DNA of 64,000 bases from CAYFLR01 sp964343805 (lineage in GTDB: Bacteria > Bdellovibrionota_B > Oligoflexia > CAYFLR01). The position numbers were made by a program, and so were the translations under genes. The notes below the pieces were generated by a model that worked only from the letters and a program-made list of their open reading frames with translations, was not told the DNA's origin and made no database searches. Shown in pieces: positions 25,983 to 35,687 of the stretch (position 1 is the first letter of the stretch; the number at the start of each line of letters is the position of its first letter). Location of the stretch: assembly GCA_964343805.1 (NCBI GenBank), contig CAYFLR010000013.1, positions 1-64,000 of the forward strand, read 5' to 3'.

Positions 25983-27998
25983 TCATTTGATTTTCTTAAT
26001 ATCCTGATCACTCACAAGAACTGGAATAGAGCCAATGTTTAAGGTCAGACTCCCATTAACACTAGATATTTTTTCACTGGCTGGATAATTACCATCATTA
26101 TCAGGTACCATTTTCTGCATATTGTTCACATGACTTGCAGCTTTGAAAGTCACTTCCACATCACTTGTTGCCCAGAGAATATAAAACTCTTTACCGGTAC
26201 TTTTTAAACGATAGACATAACCCCAAACGTCTGTTGAAGGAGATAAATCAGGGATGACACCTAAGGGATCAGCCACATCATTATCAATCAAGTGAGCGAG
26301 AACCAGGTAGCACCAATAGGCGGAGCGTTCTTTATTAAAACGACCAGGTTCTTCCCCGGGACTTTTTGAGTCAGAGATTAAACCCATGGAGTTATATTGA
26401 CTATTTTCATTACCTCCAAAGCCATCCCACTCAATAAGGTTGTTCCAAAAAAGTTTATCTAATCCATTATTTAATGCATAAACATATCTTTTTATAAGAG
26501 AACTAGCCTGCTCTTCAGAAGTCTGGGCTATCTTTTCGCCAGGTTTTCCTTCCCAAGTTCCATTTTCAGTACTCCATAATTCTTTATTTTTTAAACCCAA
26601 TTTATCAAGTAAGGCTCGATACTTTTCAAGCATGGCCATTTTCCATACATTAGCAACTCCCCAGTGATGAATATCAATAATGTCAAATGAGTTAGGATCA
26701 TGTTCAGCCAAACTAGTTATAATTTCCTTATGAAGCGGGGCGACATCTTTCAAGCTATGACTACCAATTTCTGCTGTGATAGCAATTTTAGCTTCGGGAT
26801 CTGCCGCTCGAATGGCCTTGTAGGCCAATTTATACATCTCTACATAACTCTCAGCTGTGTCATGGGTTTTATTTATCTCATTCCCCACTTGCCAATATTT
26901 CACTTTAACGGAAGAATCTAAATCATCTACTCCATCGCCATCGTAATGCTCAACAGTGGCTTTAACAAAATCTGAAAACTCGTCTGGATGGTCGAGAGGA
27001 TTTCGGAGTGCTTTTCTTCCCTCTTTTGGCTCACCCTGTGGAGGTCGTTTTATGACGGCTAGCCAGTGGATTTGATTTGCAGCTTTATATAGACTTTTAG
27101 CCATATCCTCAGTCACCTGCCGGCCATAATTCCAACTATAACCGCCTCCCAGTTCAGGCTCAATATCATCCCACATGATATTCATGTTGCTTCGAGTCCA
27201 GTGTATTCCTAATTTCTGAATATGATTATCAGCCCAATCCCAATATTCCTGCGGTGTTTTATACCCCATTTGTCTATTAAAAGGTCCAAATGCATAAGAG
27301 TCATAAACCGCAAAAACTCCAAAATGAGATCCCTCATAGCTGCTGCTAGTTACCCCAGAGTTATTATCATTCTCTTGATCTTCTTCAGCTGGGGGTGGGC
27401 GTTCAAAAATACCATTGTCACATTTAAGCTGCTCTTCTTCACTGACAGTTTTGTTACCATCCAAATCACACTTTAACCCTTTTTCTTGACATTCAGTTCT
27501 TTCAGCTTCGGTGACCTTTCCATTTCCATCAAGATCACACTCTAAAAGACCATTTTGACATTTTTGTTGTTCACTGGGTTCAACCTTTCCATCACCGTTT
27601 AAATCACAACTGAAGACACAATTCTCAACCTCTTCAGCCGTGACATTTTTATCTCCATTTTTATCACATTCGCTCAACACCTCATTGCATTTGTTTTTCT
27701 CCAGTTGGTTAACCTTTCCATCACTGTTTAAGTCACATTTTAAATTGCAGTTATCCTTCTCCTCTTTCACAACTTTGCCATCTCCATTGGCATCACATTC
27801 AGTCATCCCATCTTTACATTTTACCTTTTCAATATCATTGACCTTGCCATCGCCATTCAGATCACATGATAGGTCTATGTTAGATGCACTGTTTTCTCCT
27901 ATTTCACGAGTTTTTTTCTCTCCTTCGCAAGAAAAAAAGTTGAAAGAGATGGCTAAAAAAATGATTGTCAAACAAGTTGATACCTTAAGCTTAATCAT
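25983..27998 (-). CDS. Lipoprotein: seven EF-hand-like loops plus clan GH-A-like glycoside hydrolase
   Basis: This is a 671-residue protein. Lipobox FFSC (Cys24). Residues 45-193 contain seven consecutive Cys-bounded calcium-loop repeats of the type CDLNGDGKV...EK..C. After a disordered linker, residues 223-590 form a TIM-barrel hydrolase. Glu374 in WQVGNEI is the probable acid/base and Glu478 in LWSTENGTW the probable nucleophile, the arrangement of clan GH-A families such as GH39 or GH5. A C-terminal beta-sandwich follows. The same barrel occurs at 35688-38153 with a different N-terminal module. It would hydrolyse an extracellular polysaccharide while tethered to the cell surface. The exact substrate is unknown. 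Confidence 0.85.
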   Translation of the reverse strand: MIKLKVSTCLTIIFLAISFNFFSCEGEKKTREIGENSASNIDLSCDLNGDGKVNDIEKVKCKDGMTECDANGDGKVVKEEKDNCNLKCDLNSDGKVNQLEKNKCNEVLSECDKNGDKNVTAEEVENCVFSCDLNGDGKVEPSEQQKCQNGLLECDLDGNGKVTEAERTECQEKGLKCDLDGNKTVSEEEQLKCDNGIFERPPPAEEDQENDNNSGVTSSSYEGSHFGVFAVYDSYAFGPFNRQMGYKTPQEYWDWADNHIQKLGIHWTRSNMNIMWDDIEPELGGGYSWNYGRQVTEDMAKSLYKAANQIHWLAVIKRPPQGEPKEGRKALRNPLDHPDEFSDFVKATVEHYDGDGVDDLDSSVKVKYWQVGNEINKTHDTAESYVEMYKLAYKAIRAADPEAKIAITAEIGSHSLKDVAPLHKEIITSLAEHDPNSFDIIDIHHWGVANVWKMAMLEKYRALLDKLGLKNKELWSTENGTWEGKPGEKIAQTSEEQASSLIKRYVYALNNGLDKLFWNNLIEWDGFGGNENSQYNSMGLISDSKSPGEEPGRFNKERSAYWCYLVLAHLIDNDVADPLGVIPDLSPSTDVWGYVYRLKSTGKEFYILWATSDVEVTFKAASHVNNMQKMVPDNDGNYPASEKISSVNGSLTLNIGSIPVLVSDQDIKKIK

Positions 27999-28240
27999 GA
28001 AGGCTCCTTACCCAAAAGTCCTTTTATTTAAGTATTTATTTCAATGATAGATTAACATAATCAGGGATGATATTCCTCACAAATTAGAAAGATAACCTCT
28101 CTTATGTTCATATCTTTTATTCAATTTAATAATGTAATCCAGCATATAATATAGTATAAATCGTTTTAAACGTCCAAAATTATGAGACATGACACAAAAC
28201 GGAGCAGGTTAAAATAAAAAATTTTAAGGAGAAATCAATT

Positions 28241-30001
28241 ATGCAAAAAATCTTATTTTCTTTCCTCACTATTTTTATAGTTTTTCTATTATGGACCTGC
28301 GATGAAGAACCCACTAAGAGGGAGTCCACCAATACTCTCACATGCGATCTAAATAACGATGGCAAAGAGAGTGAGTTAGAAAAAAGCAAGTGTTCCGAAA
28401 AGGGAAACCCCTGCGATGCAGATGGAGATGGAAAAGTCACCAGTAAAGAGAAAGATAGCTGTAAGCTAGATTGTGATCTAAACAACGATGGAAAAGTGAC
28501 TCCTTTAGAAACAGGCAAATGCAATGAAGCTTTTCCAGAATGTGATAAGGACAGTGATGGCAAAGTAACTTTGGAAGAAAAGCAATCTTGCAGTTTCACC
28601 TGTGATCTCAATGGGGATAAAAAAACCACTGAGTTTGAAAAAAAGCGATGCGCCAATGGAGTGGTGGAGTGTGATTTGGATGCCAATGGATTTGCTTCGG
28701 AGGAAGAAAAAACCACTTGCAAAGAAAAGGGGCTCGAACATGATCTCGATGGTGACCAAAAGGTGACTGATAGTGAAATCATAAGGAGTCGAAACGGCAT
28801 TGCCGATGCCATCAACCAGGAAGGTCAAAGTAGCAGCGAAAAAGGTGATGATGGAAAAACTACCAGTTCAGAAACAACCAATAAAAAAACTCCCGTCTAC
28901 ATCACGATCGTTTCTCATAATGAAGATGACTCCAGATATGATGGATATGACACCAAAGATGGTTATTTAGGTTTTAGAAAAGCTCTGCTCGATTTAGCCG
29001 AACTTATTGTTAAATATGAGGCCAAATGGGACGTTCAAGTTGATTGGCGCTTCTTAAAAGCGGTGCAAAAGTACGATACCGGTGATGTTCTGGCCAATAC
29101 CGACCAAAAGAATATTGTAAAATATCTGGATGATATTCCAGGCATTCGAATTGAAGCTCACTCTCATGAGGGAAATACTTATAAAGATGCCAATGGACAG
29201 CCCCTACCTGAATCTGAGCAACATAATTATGCTGATGTGGTGAAAGAGATAAGCTTATTAGGAGTGGAGGTTCCCCCCGTCATTGGAGGAGCAATTTATT
29301 TCCCTCTCAGCAGCGAATCCATTTGGGATCGATTTTTAGAACCTCAAAAAGGGAACTTGTTTCCAGATTTCACCTGGACCCCACAAATCTTATGGGGTGT
29401 AGGAACCTATAAACATTCTGGAGAGGAAGACTCTTCTAGCGGGATATGGCAACCCAAATCAAAAGAAGACTTTTTTACCCATGATCCAAACGGCAATCTT
29501 TATTATGTGGGTGGATCTCTCGGGGTTGCTGAATACGATAAAGCAGATGGAATTGTCTCTCCCGTAAAGAAAATACTGACCGATGTTGAAAGCGGGGAAG
29601 CGCCCGCCGGCAAATTTTATGCTGCCACCTCCATGATATTTGAAATAGATTATATCGATAATCAAAGCAAACTAGATAATTTCGAAGAGAAATTAAAAGA
29701 GCTACAATCCTTAGCCAATGAAGGCAAGGTCATTTGGGCCCACTTGGATGAGATGGTAGAAATTTGGAAAGATAAATACAGTAAAGAAGCAAATGTTTAT
29801 GACTTCTGCGATCTACATGAATATTGCGAAAACCACCTCCGAAAGTCCTTCACTGAAGTTGAAGCATTAGGAGGAAGTTCAACCACATCAGGCAGTGATC
29901 CCTCAAACAAGGAATGTGATGTAGCCGATAGAGATGATCCCTGTGATATGGATTGTAATGGAACGGTCACAGCAATGGAAAGTAAAGCCTGTAAAAAGTA
30001 A
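28241..30001 (+). CDS. Lipoprotein: seven EF-hand-like loops plus polysaccharide-deacetylase-like domain
   Basis: This is a 586-residue protein. Lipobox LLWTC (Cys20, followed by Asp, which in enterobacteria would favour the inner membrane). Residues 35-185 hold seven EF-hand-like loops; the seventh has lost its flanking Cys. Residues 217-530 form a domain with ITIVSHNE at the first strand, EAHSHEG (His307 and His309) and LWGVGTYKHSGEED, resembling the (beta/alpha) fold and metal-ligand layout of NodB-type deacetylases, although the canonical TFDD motif is absent. An extra Cys-rich loop closes the C-terminus. The paralogue at 40137-42278 shares this domain. It is the only rightward gene in the lipoprotein set and is divergent from the hydrolase gene (242 bp between starts). 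Confidence 0.8.
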   Translation: MQKILFSFLTIFIVFLLWTCDEEPTKRESTNTLTCDLNNDGKESELEKSKCSEKGNPCDADGDGKVTSKEKDSCKLDCDLNNDGKVTPLETGKCNEAFPECDKDSDGKVTLEEKQSCSFTCDLNGDKKTTEFEKKRCANGVVECDLDANGFASEEEKTTCKEKGLEHDLDGDQKVTDSEIIRSRNGIADAINQEGQSSSEKGDDGKTTSSETTNKKTPVYITIVSHNEDDSRYDGYDTKDGYLGFRKALLDLAELIVKYEAKWDVQVDWRFLKAVQKYDTGDVLANTDQKNIVKYLDDIPGIRIEAHSHEGNTYKDANGQPLPESEQHNYADVVKEISLLGVEVPPVIGGAIYFPLSSESIWDRFLEPQKGNLFPDFTWTPQILWGVGTYKHSGEEDSSSGIWQPKSKEDFFTHDPNGNLYYVGGSLGVAEYDKADGIVSPVKKILTDVESGEAPAGKFYAATSMIFEIDYIDNQSKLDNFEEKLKELQSLANEGKVIWAHLDEMVEIWKDKYSKEANVYDFCDLHEYCENHLRKSFTEVEALGGSSTTSGSDPSNKECDVADRDDPCDMDCNGTVTAMESKACKK

Positions 30002-30008
30002 ATAATTT

Positions 30009-31634
30009 CTAATCTTGAAACCAAGGAGGAAACACAACTTGTTTGTTTCCTTCCTGGACACCCTGTAAATCGAAATGATCAGGAAAGTCGGATTTTCCAC
30101 AATCCTCAGTAACGCCATAGTTTAAGTTTGAGGAAGTTTCTCGCCAGTTTTCTAAAGTGGAATCATAATCGAAGCACTGTTGCTGCACATACGGATTTAA
30201 AACAGGAGAACCATCAACATTAAGCTGCTTCATCATACAACTATATCCCCTAATATCTTCCATTCGAGGAGAAACTAGTAAAGAGGTGCTGTTTCCGACA
30301 ACTCCACAGCCCTGGATTTGATCTCCGAGCTTCAAAGTACTTACTTTAAGCATTCGTGAATAGGCAGAGTCAAGGCTATGTTGCCATCCATAAGCCAGAT
30401 CGCCTAACCCGGATTCTGTATTTATGTTAAACCTCATGGACTTTATCCCTTTGGCTTGATTGCCAAAATCTGCTTTAACCAAAGACCAATCTATCAATTT
30501 CTCAGAATTTAGGTAATCTTTTATAATAAAGACCTTGCTCCTCTTTACAACTTCAAGATGCTGACTAAACCCGTTTATAAAGGTATCAGTCTTTTTATAT
30601 AAAATATTTATCACATTGGTCACTAATTTGGCCTTTCTAACCAGAGCAAGTTTTCCTTCATACTGACCTGATGGCTTTGGGAAGTTAACCAAATTGATAC
30701 TAAAAGTAACCTTATCCTTATTCGGTAATTCATGGGTTATATCAAAGAGCGTTCGATAAGAGATGCCCCCATCTGAAGTGTTGTTAATAATAGTAGAGGT
30801 TCGAACATCTGCATTGTCTGGAAGTTGCCAATGTTTTTTAACCGCCTCTTTTAAATCGAGAGGATTGCTTTTTTCCGGAAGCTTAAAAAAGTTTTCTTTT
30901 TTTGCCGCACACAAAACCCCCGCCAAAGTTTCAAAAGCAGTGGCTAAGGTGTGAAAGGCTCTATAAGCTAAACTTGAAGAAGCGTGGGCAAGGCAGACAT
31001 CCTCACCTATATCGTTGGCTATCACCCCTGAATAGCCAGGATGAATTCTTCTTGTTGTAGAGTTTGAGTTATTATTCACCCAATAATTAGATTGAGTAGG
31101 AATTTTAACAGCTGGTAAAGCTGGAAGGTCAAGAGGAAAAAGAATATGCGGAGAACCGGAGGAGGTTTTACCTTCTTCCGCAATAACCTCCTGATCGAAA
31201 CAGCTAATTGGCCTAAAACCGGGATCTCTAAGTAGGTTTGGAGTGCACCCCGATTCTAAAGAGCCAGCTAAAATCTTTTCGAACTTAGTAATTAACTGAT
31301 GATATGAAGGAGGTGTAGTTTCATCTTCGGAAGACAACAGCTTTGGACTTGACTTAGGACTCGCTTTGGGACTTGCTTTGGGGCTAGCAGAAGCCTTAAG
31401 ATCAACTATGGTTGGAGAGGACACGGCAAAATCAAGAGGAACAGCTTTCCTCAATTCAAAATTGTTACTGTTGTTAACTTGATCACTTTTTACTGTCTTT
31501 GGGTCTTTTTCACCAGAATCGTCTTCCCTGTTTTGAACAAAGCACCCTAAAAAGGAAAGGGAGATGAAAAAGGAGAAAGAGAAAATGTAGCGTTGAAAAT
31601 AGATCGAGTACTTTTTAAAAGAAACCTTACCCAT
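30009..31634 (-). CDS. Lipoprotein with Pro/Lys/Ser repeat linker, unknown function
   Basis: This is a 541-residue protein. A signal peptide ends in lipobox LSFLGC. A linker of about 80 residues includes KASPKASPKSSPK, a rigid Pro-rich spacer. The C-terminal 400 residues contain about ten cysteines (for example SGCTPNLL, PISCFDQE, EDVCLAH, GVLCAAKK) that suggest a disulfide-stabilised extracellular domain. No catalytic motif was recognised. It is convergent with the deacetylase-like gene (7 bp apart) and lies 37 bp downstream of the beta-helix gene on the same strand. Confidence 0.7.
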   Translation of the reverse strand: MGKVSFKKYSIYFQRYIFSFSFFISLSFLGCFVQNREDDSGEKDPKTVKSDQVNNSNNFELRKAVPLDFAVSSPTIVDLKASASPKASPKASPKSSPKLLSSEDETTPPSYHQLITKFEKILAGSLESGCTPNLLRDPGFRPISCFDQEVIAEEGKTSSGSPHILFPLDLPALPAVKIPTQSNYWVNNNSNSTTRRIHPGYSGVIANDIGEDVCLAHASSSLAYRAFHTLATAFETLAGVLCAAKKENFFKLPEKSNPLDLKEAVKKHWQLPDNADVRTSTIINNTSDGGISYRTLFDITHELPNKDKVTFSINLVNFPKPSGQYEGKLALVRKAKLVTNVINILYKKTDTFINGFSQHLEVVKRSKVFIIKDYLNSEKLIDWSLVKADFGNQAKGIKSMRFNINTESGLGDLAYGWQHSLDSAYSRMLKVSTLKLGDQIQGCGVVGNSTSLLVSPRMEDIRGYSCMMKQLNVDGSPVLNPYVQQQCFDYDSTLENWRETSSNLNYGVTEDCGKSDFPDHFDLQGVQEGNKQVVFPPWFQD

Positions 31635-31671
31635 AATTCAATTCCTGTTTATAATAAATAGGATTAGAAAA

Positions 31672-33300
31672 TTAGCCTGTCACTTCCATATATTCTATAG
31701 TCACAAATAGATCTTTTGGTCCACTGCCATTATTTTCAGAACCAGTTGCCGGAGAAGAACGAAGAGATATGGTCTGCCATGAATTGTCTGTTTGTCCGTT
31801 GGTATGAGCTGCGCAAAGCAAGTTAATATTAGAAATAACTTCTGTATGGTACTCACCATTTTTGATAGTGGCATTCAGATCCCCGTTAATATCAATATCT
31901 CCTGGGGCTGAGGATTTATTGGAACGAAAAACCCATCCTCCATTAGAATTGCCCGATGGTGGTGTGGAGCAACGTAAAGTCAATTTGCATAGATAAGCTC
32001 TTAATGCCATTCCTTTATCCATGCATAGAACCTGCTCACCACCTGTCAGTTGACCAGGATAGGTTACAGTGGCCTTTCTATAATTTCTGGGCATGCGGCA
32101 GTGCAGGTGGTTACGAATGGTGGAGGGAATTTCATTTCCAAGGTAGACTACATAGGACTTATTATAAAGGTTACTTAGGATATGACCATGTACTAAAATA
32201 TCACACTCTTTAATATAAGCTCCTTCATCTTTACTGGTAATGGAGGTAGAGTTAAAACGAACAGATCCTGTACAACCCCACAGTCTAGCATCTTTTGCTA
32301 AGTCAAAAAAGTAAGAGTCATCTGATTCGGCATTATAACATTCAAGGGTCATAGTAAGATGAAAGTTAGACAGAATAGAACTGGAATCTATTTTTATCAG
32401 GGTACAACTTTTATTCAGCCAACCCCGCCAATCTAGATTTCCTCCATAGAGGTTAGCTCCGTTCCTCAGTTCTAGACCAACTCCTCCTGGATCTGTTTCA
32501 CTACCTGTGGAAAGTAGACATGAGTTAAATGTGGTATAGGCAAATGATCCATCACATACGCCATATTCACCGGTATCATTTGTATCGTGACAATCAGCAG
32601 AAGATGATTTCAAATCGACATTGCCGTCCACTAATACGGCAACTTCCCCTTCGCCGAGAGCATCAAAATGACAGTTGGTAAAGGTATTGGCTTCAGTCCA
32701 GCGACCATATGAGTTAAATAGGGTAACCTGACAACGGATATTTTCAAATTTGCCAAGGACATAATTATTTAGAAAAAGTCGACCATTTTTAATGATGAAT
32801 CCTCGCATGCCCCCCCGCATACTGTTCCAGTAATCATCATTGGACCTGCCTTCATTAACATCATGATCATCATGCTCAGCAGAATTTCTAAAAACGATAT
32901 CTTTTTTTTCAACGAGATCAATGGTTACGTTATCACCAAGTAAAAAGGTATTCATAGGGACTATGAGGTCCTCCTTACTTTCCACTAAATAATAACCTTT
33001 AGGGAAGTATAAAATGATCCCCTCTTCGCCATATCCCGTTTTTTCTTCACCACCTAAGGCATCAAAAGCAGATTGGATCGCATTGGTATCATCCGTCTTC
33101 CCATCACCTTTGGCACCAAAATCTTTTACTGAGACCATTTCACTAAAGCGAGTGAGCATTTTACGGGTTCTGGCACCTTCATAGTCTAACTTATATTTTG
33201 TATAGCCCTTGGGATTATGAGAAACCTTGAGAAACTTATTGAGGATTTCTCCCCAACTATCACCATCTTTTCCGACCTTGGGTAATCTAGCTTCTGCCAT
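31672..33300 (-). CDS. Right-handed beta-helix, pectate-lyase-3-like protein without signal peptide
   Basis: This is a 542-residue protein. Residues 57-120 have SVKDFGAKGDGKTDDTNAIQ and later YFPKGYYLV, the start of the Pectate_lyase_3 (GH28/GH55-type) beta-helix found in polysaccharide lyases and phage tailspikes. The N-terminus RLPKVGKDGDSWGEILNKFL is the short module seen at the front of many such virion-associated beta-helix proteins. No signal peptide is present, unlike all its neighbours, so export would need another route, such as cell lysis or attachment to a particle. It lies in the middle of the lipoprotein enzyme set. Confidence 0.8.
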   Translation of the reverse strand: MAEARLPKVGKDGDSWGEILNKFLKVSHNPKGYTKYKLDYEGARTRKMLTRFSEMVSVKDFGAKGDGKTDDTNAIQSAFDALGGEEKTGYGEEGIILYFPKGYYLVESKEDLIVPMNTFLLGDNVTIDLVEKKDIVFRNSAEHDDHDVNEGRSNDDYWNSMRGGMRGFIIKNGRLFLNNYVLGKFENIRCQVTLFNSYGRWTEANTFTNCHFDALGEGEVAVLVDGNVDLKSSSADCHDTNDTGEYGVCDGSFAYTTFNSCLLSTGSETDPGGVGLELRNGANLYGGNLDWRGWLNKSCTLIKIDSSSILSNFHLTMTLECYNAESDDSYFFDLAKDARLWGCTGSVRFNSTSITSKDEGAYIKECDILVHGHILSNLYNKSYVVYLGNEIPSTIRNHLHCRMPRNYRKATVTYPGQLTGGEQVLCMDKGMALRAYLCKLTLRCSTPPSGNSNGGWVFRSNKSSAPGDIDINGDLNATIKNGEYHTEVISNINLLCAAHTNGQTDNSWQTISLRSSPATGSENNGSGPKDLFVTIEYMEVTG

Positions 33301-33480
33301 TTGCCTCTCCTTTAATTTATTGAAAATCGATTAATTATATTCTAGAAAGGCCTGTTTGACAATCAATACTTGGGGCTCTCATATCATTATCATGGATTAG
33401 GAAAAATTGATTCTGAGAAACTCTCTAAATACCTCTATATACACCAGGACATCTCTACCCAGCCTGCTCTTAATTAGTAA

Positions 33481-35505
33481 TTAATAGCTCACCTCTAAAT
33501 ATTGAATAGAGGTTTTCGCTTCTAAAGTGACTGATTTTGCCAAAGTTGGACTCTCTAAGACTGTTCCATTGATATCTTTAAGGATAAAACTTTTAGGATC
33601 TTTAGTTAGCTCTAATTGATAGCTAATAGGCTCATCATCTTTTAGTTCAAAAGGTTTTTTATTAACCATTATTAAAGGTCTAAAAAAGAGATACTGTTCT
33701 TTTTCTCCCCATGAAAACTTTTCCACCCAAGCCTTATCGCTAACATCAAAGGAACCGCTTAACTTCTTACTGTATTCATAAGAACTAATTTGATTCACAA
33801 GGACACTATAAGCAGTAGAGGTTAGAGAAGGTGAGCCATCTTCAGCTAAAGATCCCCAGGCATTTTCATGGGCATCGGGACCGATCTTTACAGGTCTTAA
33901 TTTAAGAGCAACCAATCCCCTTAAAACAACCTTCCCATTTACAGTTGCTGTTCTTTTTAAAAGAGCATCTTGCACTAGATAGGCGGCATTAGCCTCATGG
34001 GAAATTGCAATACGGCTTCCCTTTGTCATGAATAAAGCTCCAGTGTGCTCAGAATCAATTATGAATCTATCTGTCCAGCCATTTTCATCCAATTTCTTTC
34101 TTAAATTAAGAATCCCAGTGACATTAGCATAGGAGTTGTAGGTTGGAGTTACATTTGGCGGTAAGATGCCCTCTTTTGTAGAACTATTATCTCCTCCATT
34201 ATAACTAAATACGGGATATCCATGAAATGCCAGAAAGTCAAATTTAGCTCCATTAGATTTCTCTAGATAGATGTCCAATACTGCTTGAGATCTTTCATCT
34301 ACAACGTCATTATGAAACTCTGTACCATGACTTCCAATTAAGAGGTCTGGAAATTTGGGCTTCAGACGATCATAAACTAAGTTCTGAATTTCTATAAGCT
34401 GTTCAACTGTTCCACCTCCGCCTCCTCCAGCAGCCTCAAGAAAATAAGCAACAGGAGAGTTAATCAGTTCCAGGTACTTTATATTTGCAGAATCCTTATA
34501 TGAAGTAATAAACCAATCTACAAAATCTACAAATTCATTAATAACCCCATCATCTATGGTTGAGCTTTTTTTGTGATTTAACATTGGAAGGAGGCTCCAC
34601 CCATTGGTTTTAAATAACTTGGCTGTCTCGTCCATATCAAATGGGTCCTTACAAACAGCCTGCTTAGGAAAACAGCCTTTAGATGAATAACCGTCTCCCT
34701 CTTTTTTAAAATTTTCCACACTCATACGAACTTTAACGATCTGGATTTTAGAATTTTTAGAAGCATCAATAGAAAATTGTTCAGTTTCTGTGGGACTTTC
34801 TGCAGAGTCCACCAAGACTGGAGCCTCAGAACCCCAAAAAAAGTTAGAATCATTATCAGATGCCCCTCCTCCATCATTATTTATTATGGTGTTGTTATCG
34901 TTTACACTCCCTCCATTTCTAGCCAGTAAGTTACAACGCACTTTCTCCGTTTGAGTCACGGTCCCATTTGAATCTAAATCGCAAACATCTTCGCTGCTAA
35001 CCTCATCTTTACTTGTGGTTTTATTTTTATCACATAGCTTTTGTTCATTAGGTCCAATGGTACCATCTTTATCGTAATCACAATCGGATGCTTGACTTAT
35101 TTGACCACATTTTTTTTCCTCTATTTGCTGAACCACTCCATCTCCATTCAGGTCGCAGCTCAATTTACAAGAACTTTTTTCCTTATGAGTTACAGAGTGA
35201 TCTTCATTGGTATCGCATTCTATCAAAGCTTCATCACAAGATCTTTTTTCCTTACGAGTTACCTTTTCATCGCCGTTTAAGTCACAACTGTAACATTTCT
35301 CCTTTTCACTTGATGCAACGGTTCCATCTCCGTCAAGGTCGCAGTCAGGCCAGCCTTCGTCACACTTAGCTTCTTCTTCCTCTGTAACAATTCCATCACT
35401 ATTTAGATCACACTCTAGTAATAGGGAAGCCTTATTTTCTACAGTTTTTTCTTCACAAAAAGTAAGTAAAATACAGGTTAATATAAGAATTATCTTTTGA
35501 TGCAT
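33481..35505 (-). CDS. Lipoprotein: seven EF-hand-like loops plus TIM-barrel glycosidase-like domain
   Basis: This is a 674-residue protein. Lipobox LLTFC (Cys17). Residues 32-191 contain seven calcium-loop repeats with flanking Cys; the spacing is looser before the last two. From about residue 230 a barrel is suggested by KIQIVKVRMSVENF, KYLELINSPVAY, LLIGSHGTEFHND, FDFLAFHGYPVF and FIIDSEHTGALF. The last has a Glu at the end of a strand, positioned like a glycosidase nucleophile. This barrel is not close to the one at 25983 but shares the overall plan. A C-terminal beta-sandwich follows. The specificity is unknown. Confidence 0.75.
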   Translation of the reverse strand: MHQKIILILTCILLTFCEEKTVENKASLLLECDLNSDGIVTEEEEAKCDEGWPDCDLDGDGTVASSEKEKCYSCDLNGDEKVTRKEKRSCDEALIECDTNEDHSVTHKEKSSCKLSCDLNGDGVVQQIEEKKCGQISQASDCDYDKDGTIGPNEQKLCDKNKTTSKDEVSSEDVCDLDSNGTVTQTEKVRCNLLARNGGSVNDNNTIINNDGGGASDNDSNFFWGSEAPVLVDSAESPTETEQFSIDASKNSKIQIVKVRMSVENFKKEGDGYSSKGCFPKQAVCKDPFDMDETAKLFKTNGWSLLPMLNHKKSSTIDDGVINEFVDFVDWFITSYKDSANIKYLELINSPVAYFLEAAGGGGGGTVEQLIEIQNLVYDRLKPKFPDLLIGSHGTEFHNDVVDERSQAVLDIYLEKSNGAKFDFLAFHGYPVFSYNGGDNSSTKEGILPPNVTPTYNSYANVTGILNLRKKLDENGWTDRFIIDSEHTGALFMTKGSRIAISHEANAAYLVQDALLKRTATVNGKVVLRGLVALKLRPVKIGPDAHENAWGSLAEDGSPSLTSTAYSVLVNQISSYEYSKKLSGSFDVSDKAWVEKFSWGEKEQYLFFRPLIMVNKKPFELKDDEPISYQLELTKDPKSFILKDINGTVLESPTLAKSVTLEAKTSIQYLEVSY

Positions 35506-35687
35506 TTCACCCCTCCAAGAAAAGTTACCTCTTATGTAATAGCTAACTATAAACTTCTTAGGTATTCATTAATGAGTGATCATCCCTAGACAGATTCCAG
35601 CCCATAAAATGATTCCAACAAATAGGAAAAAGTCCTTATTTGGTTTACCACCTTTTCTCGCCTAATTTATAAGTTGAGTGAGTAGAA

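Noticed and set aside
27640..28047. Open frames antisense to the calcium-loop arrays (also at 28180-28828, 35041-35369 and 39293-39818)
   Set aside because: They exist because the repeated CDLNGDGK coding sequence has few stop codons in reverse; translations are Ser/Phe/Leu-rich repeats without start signals.
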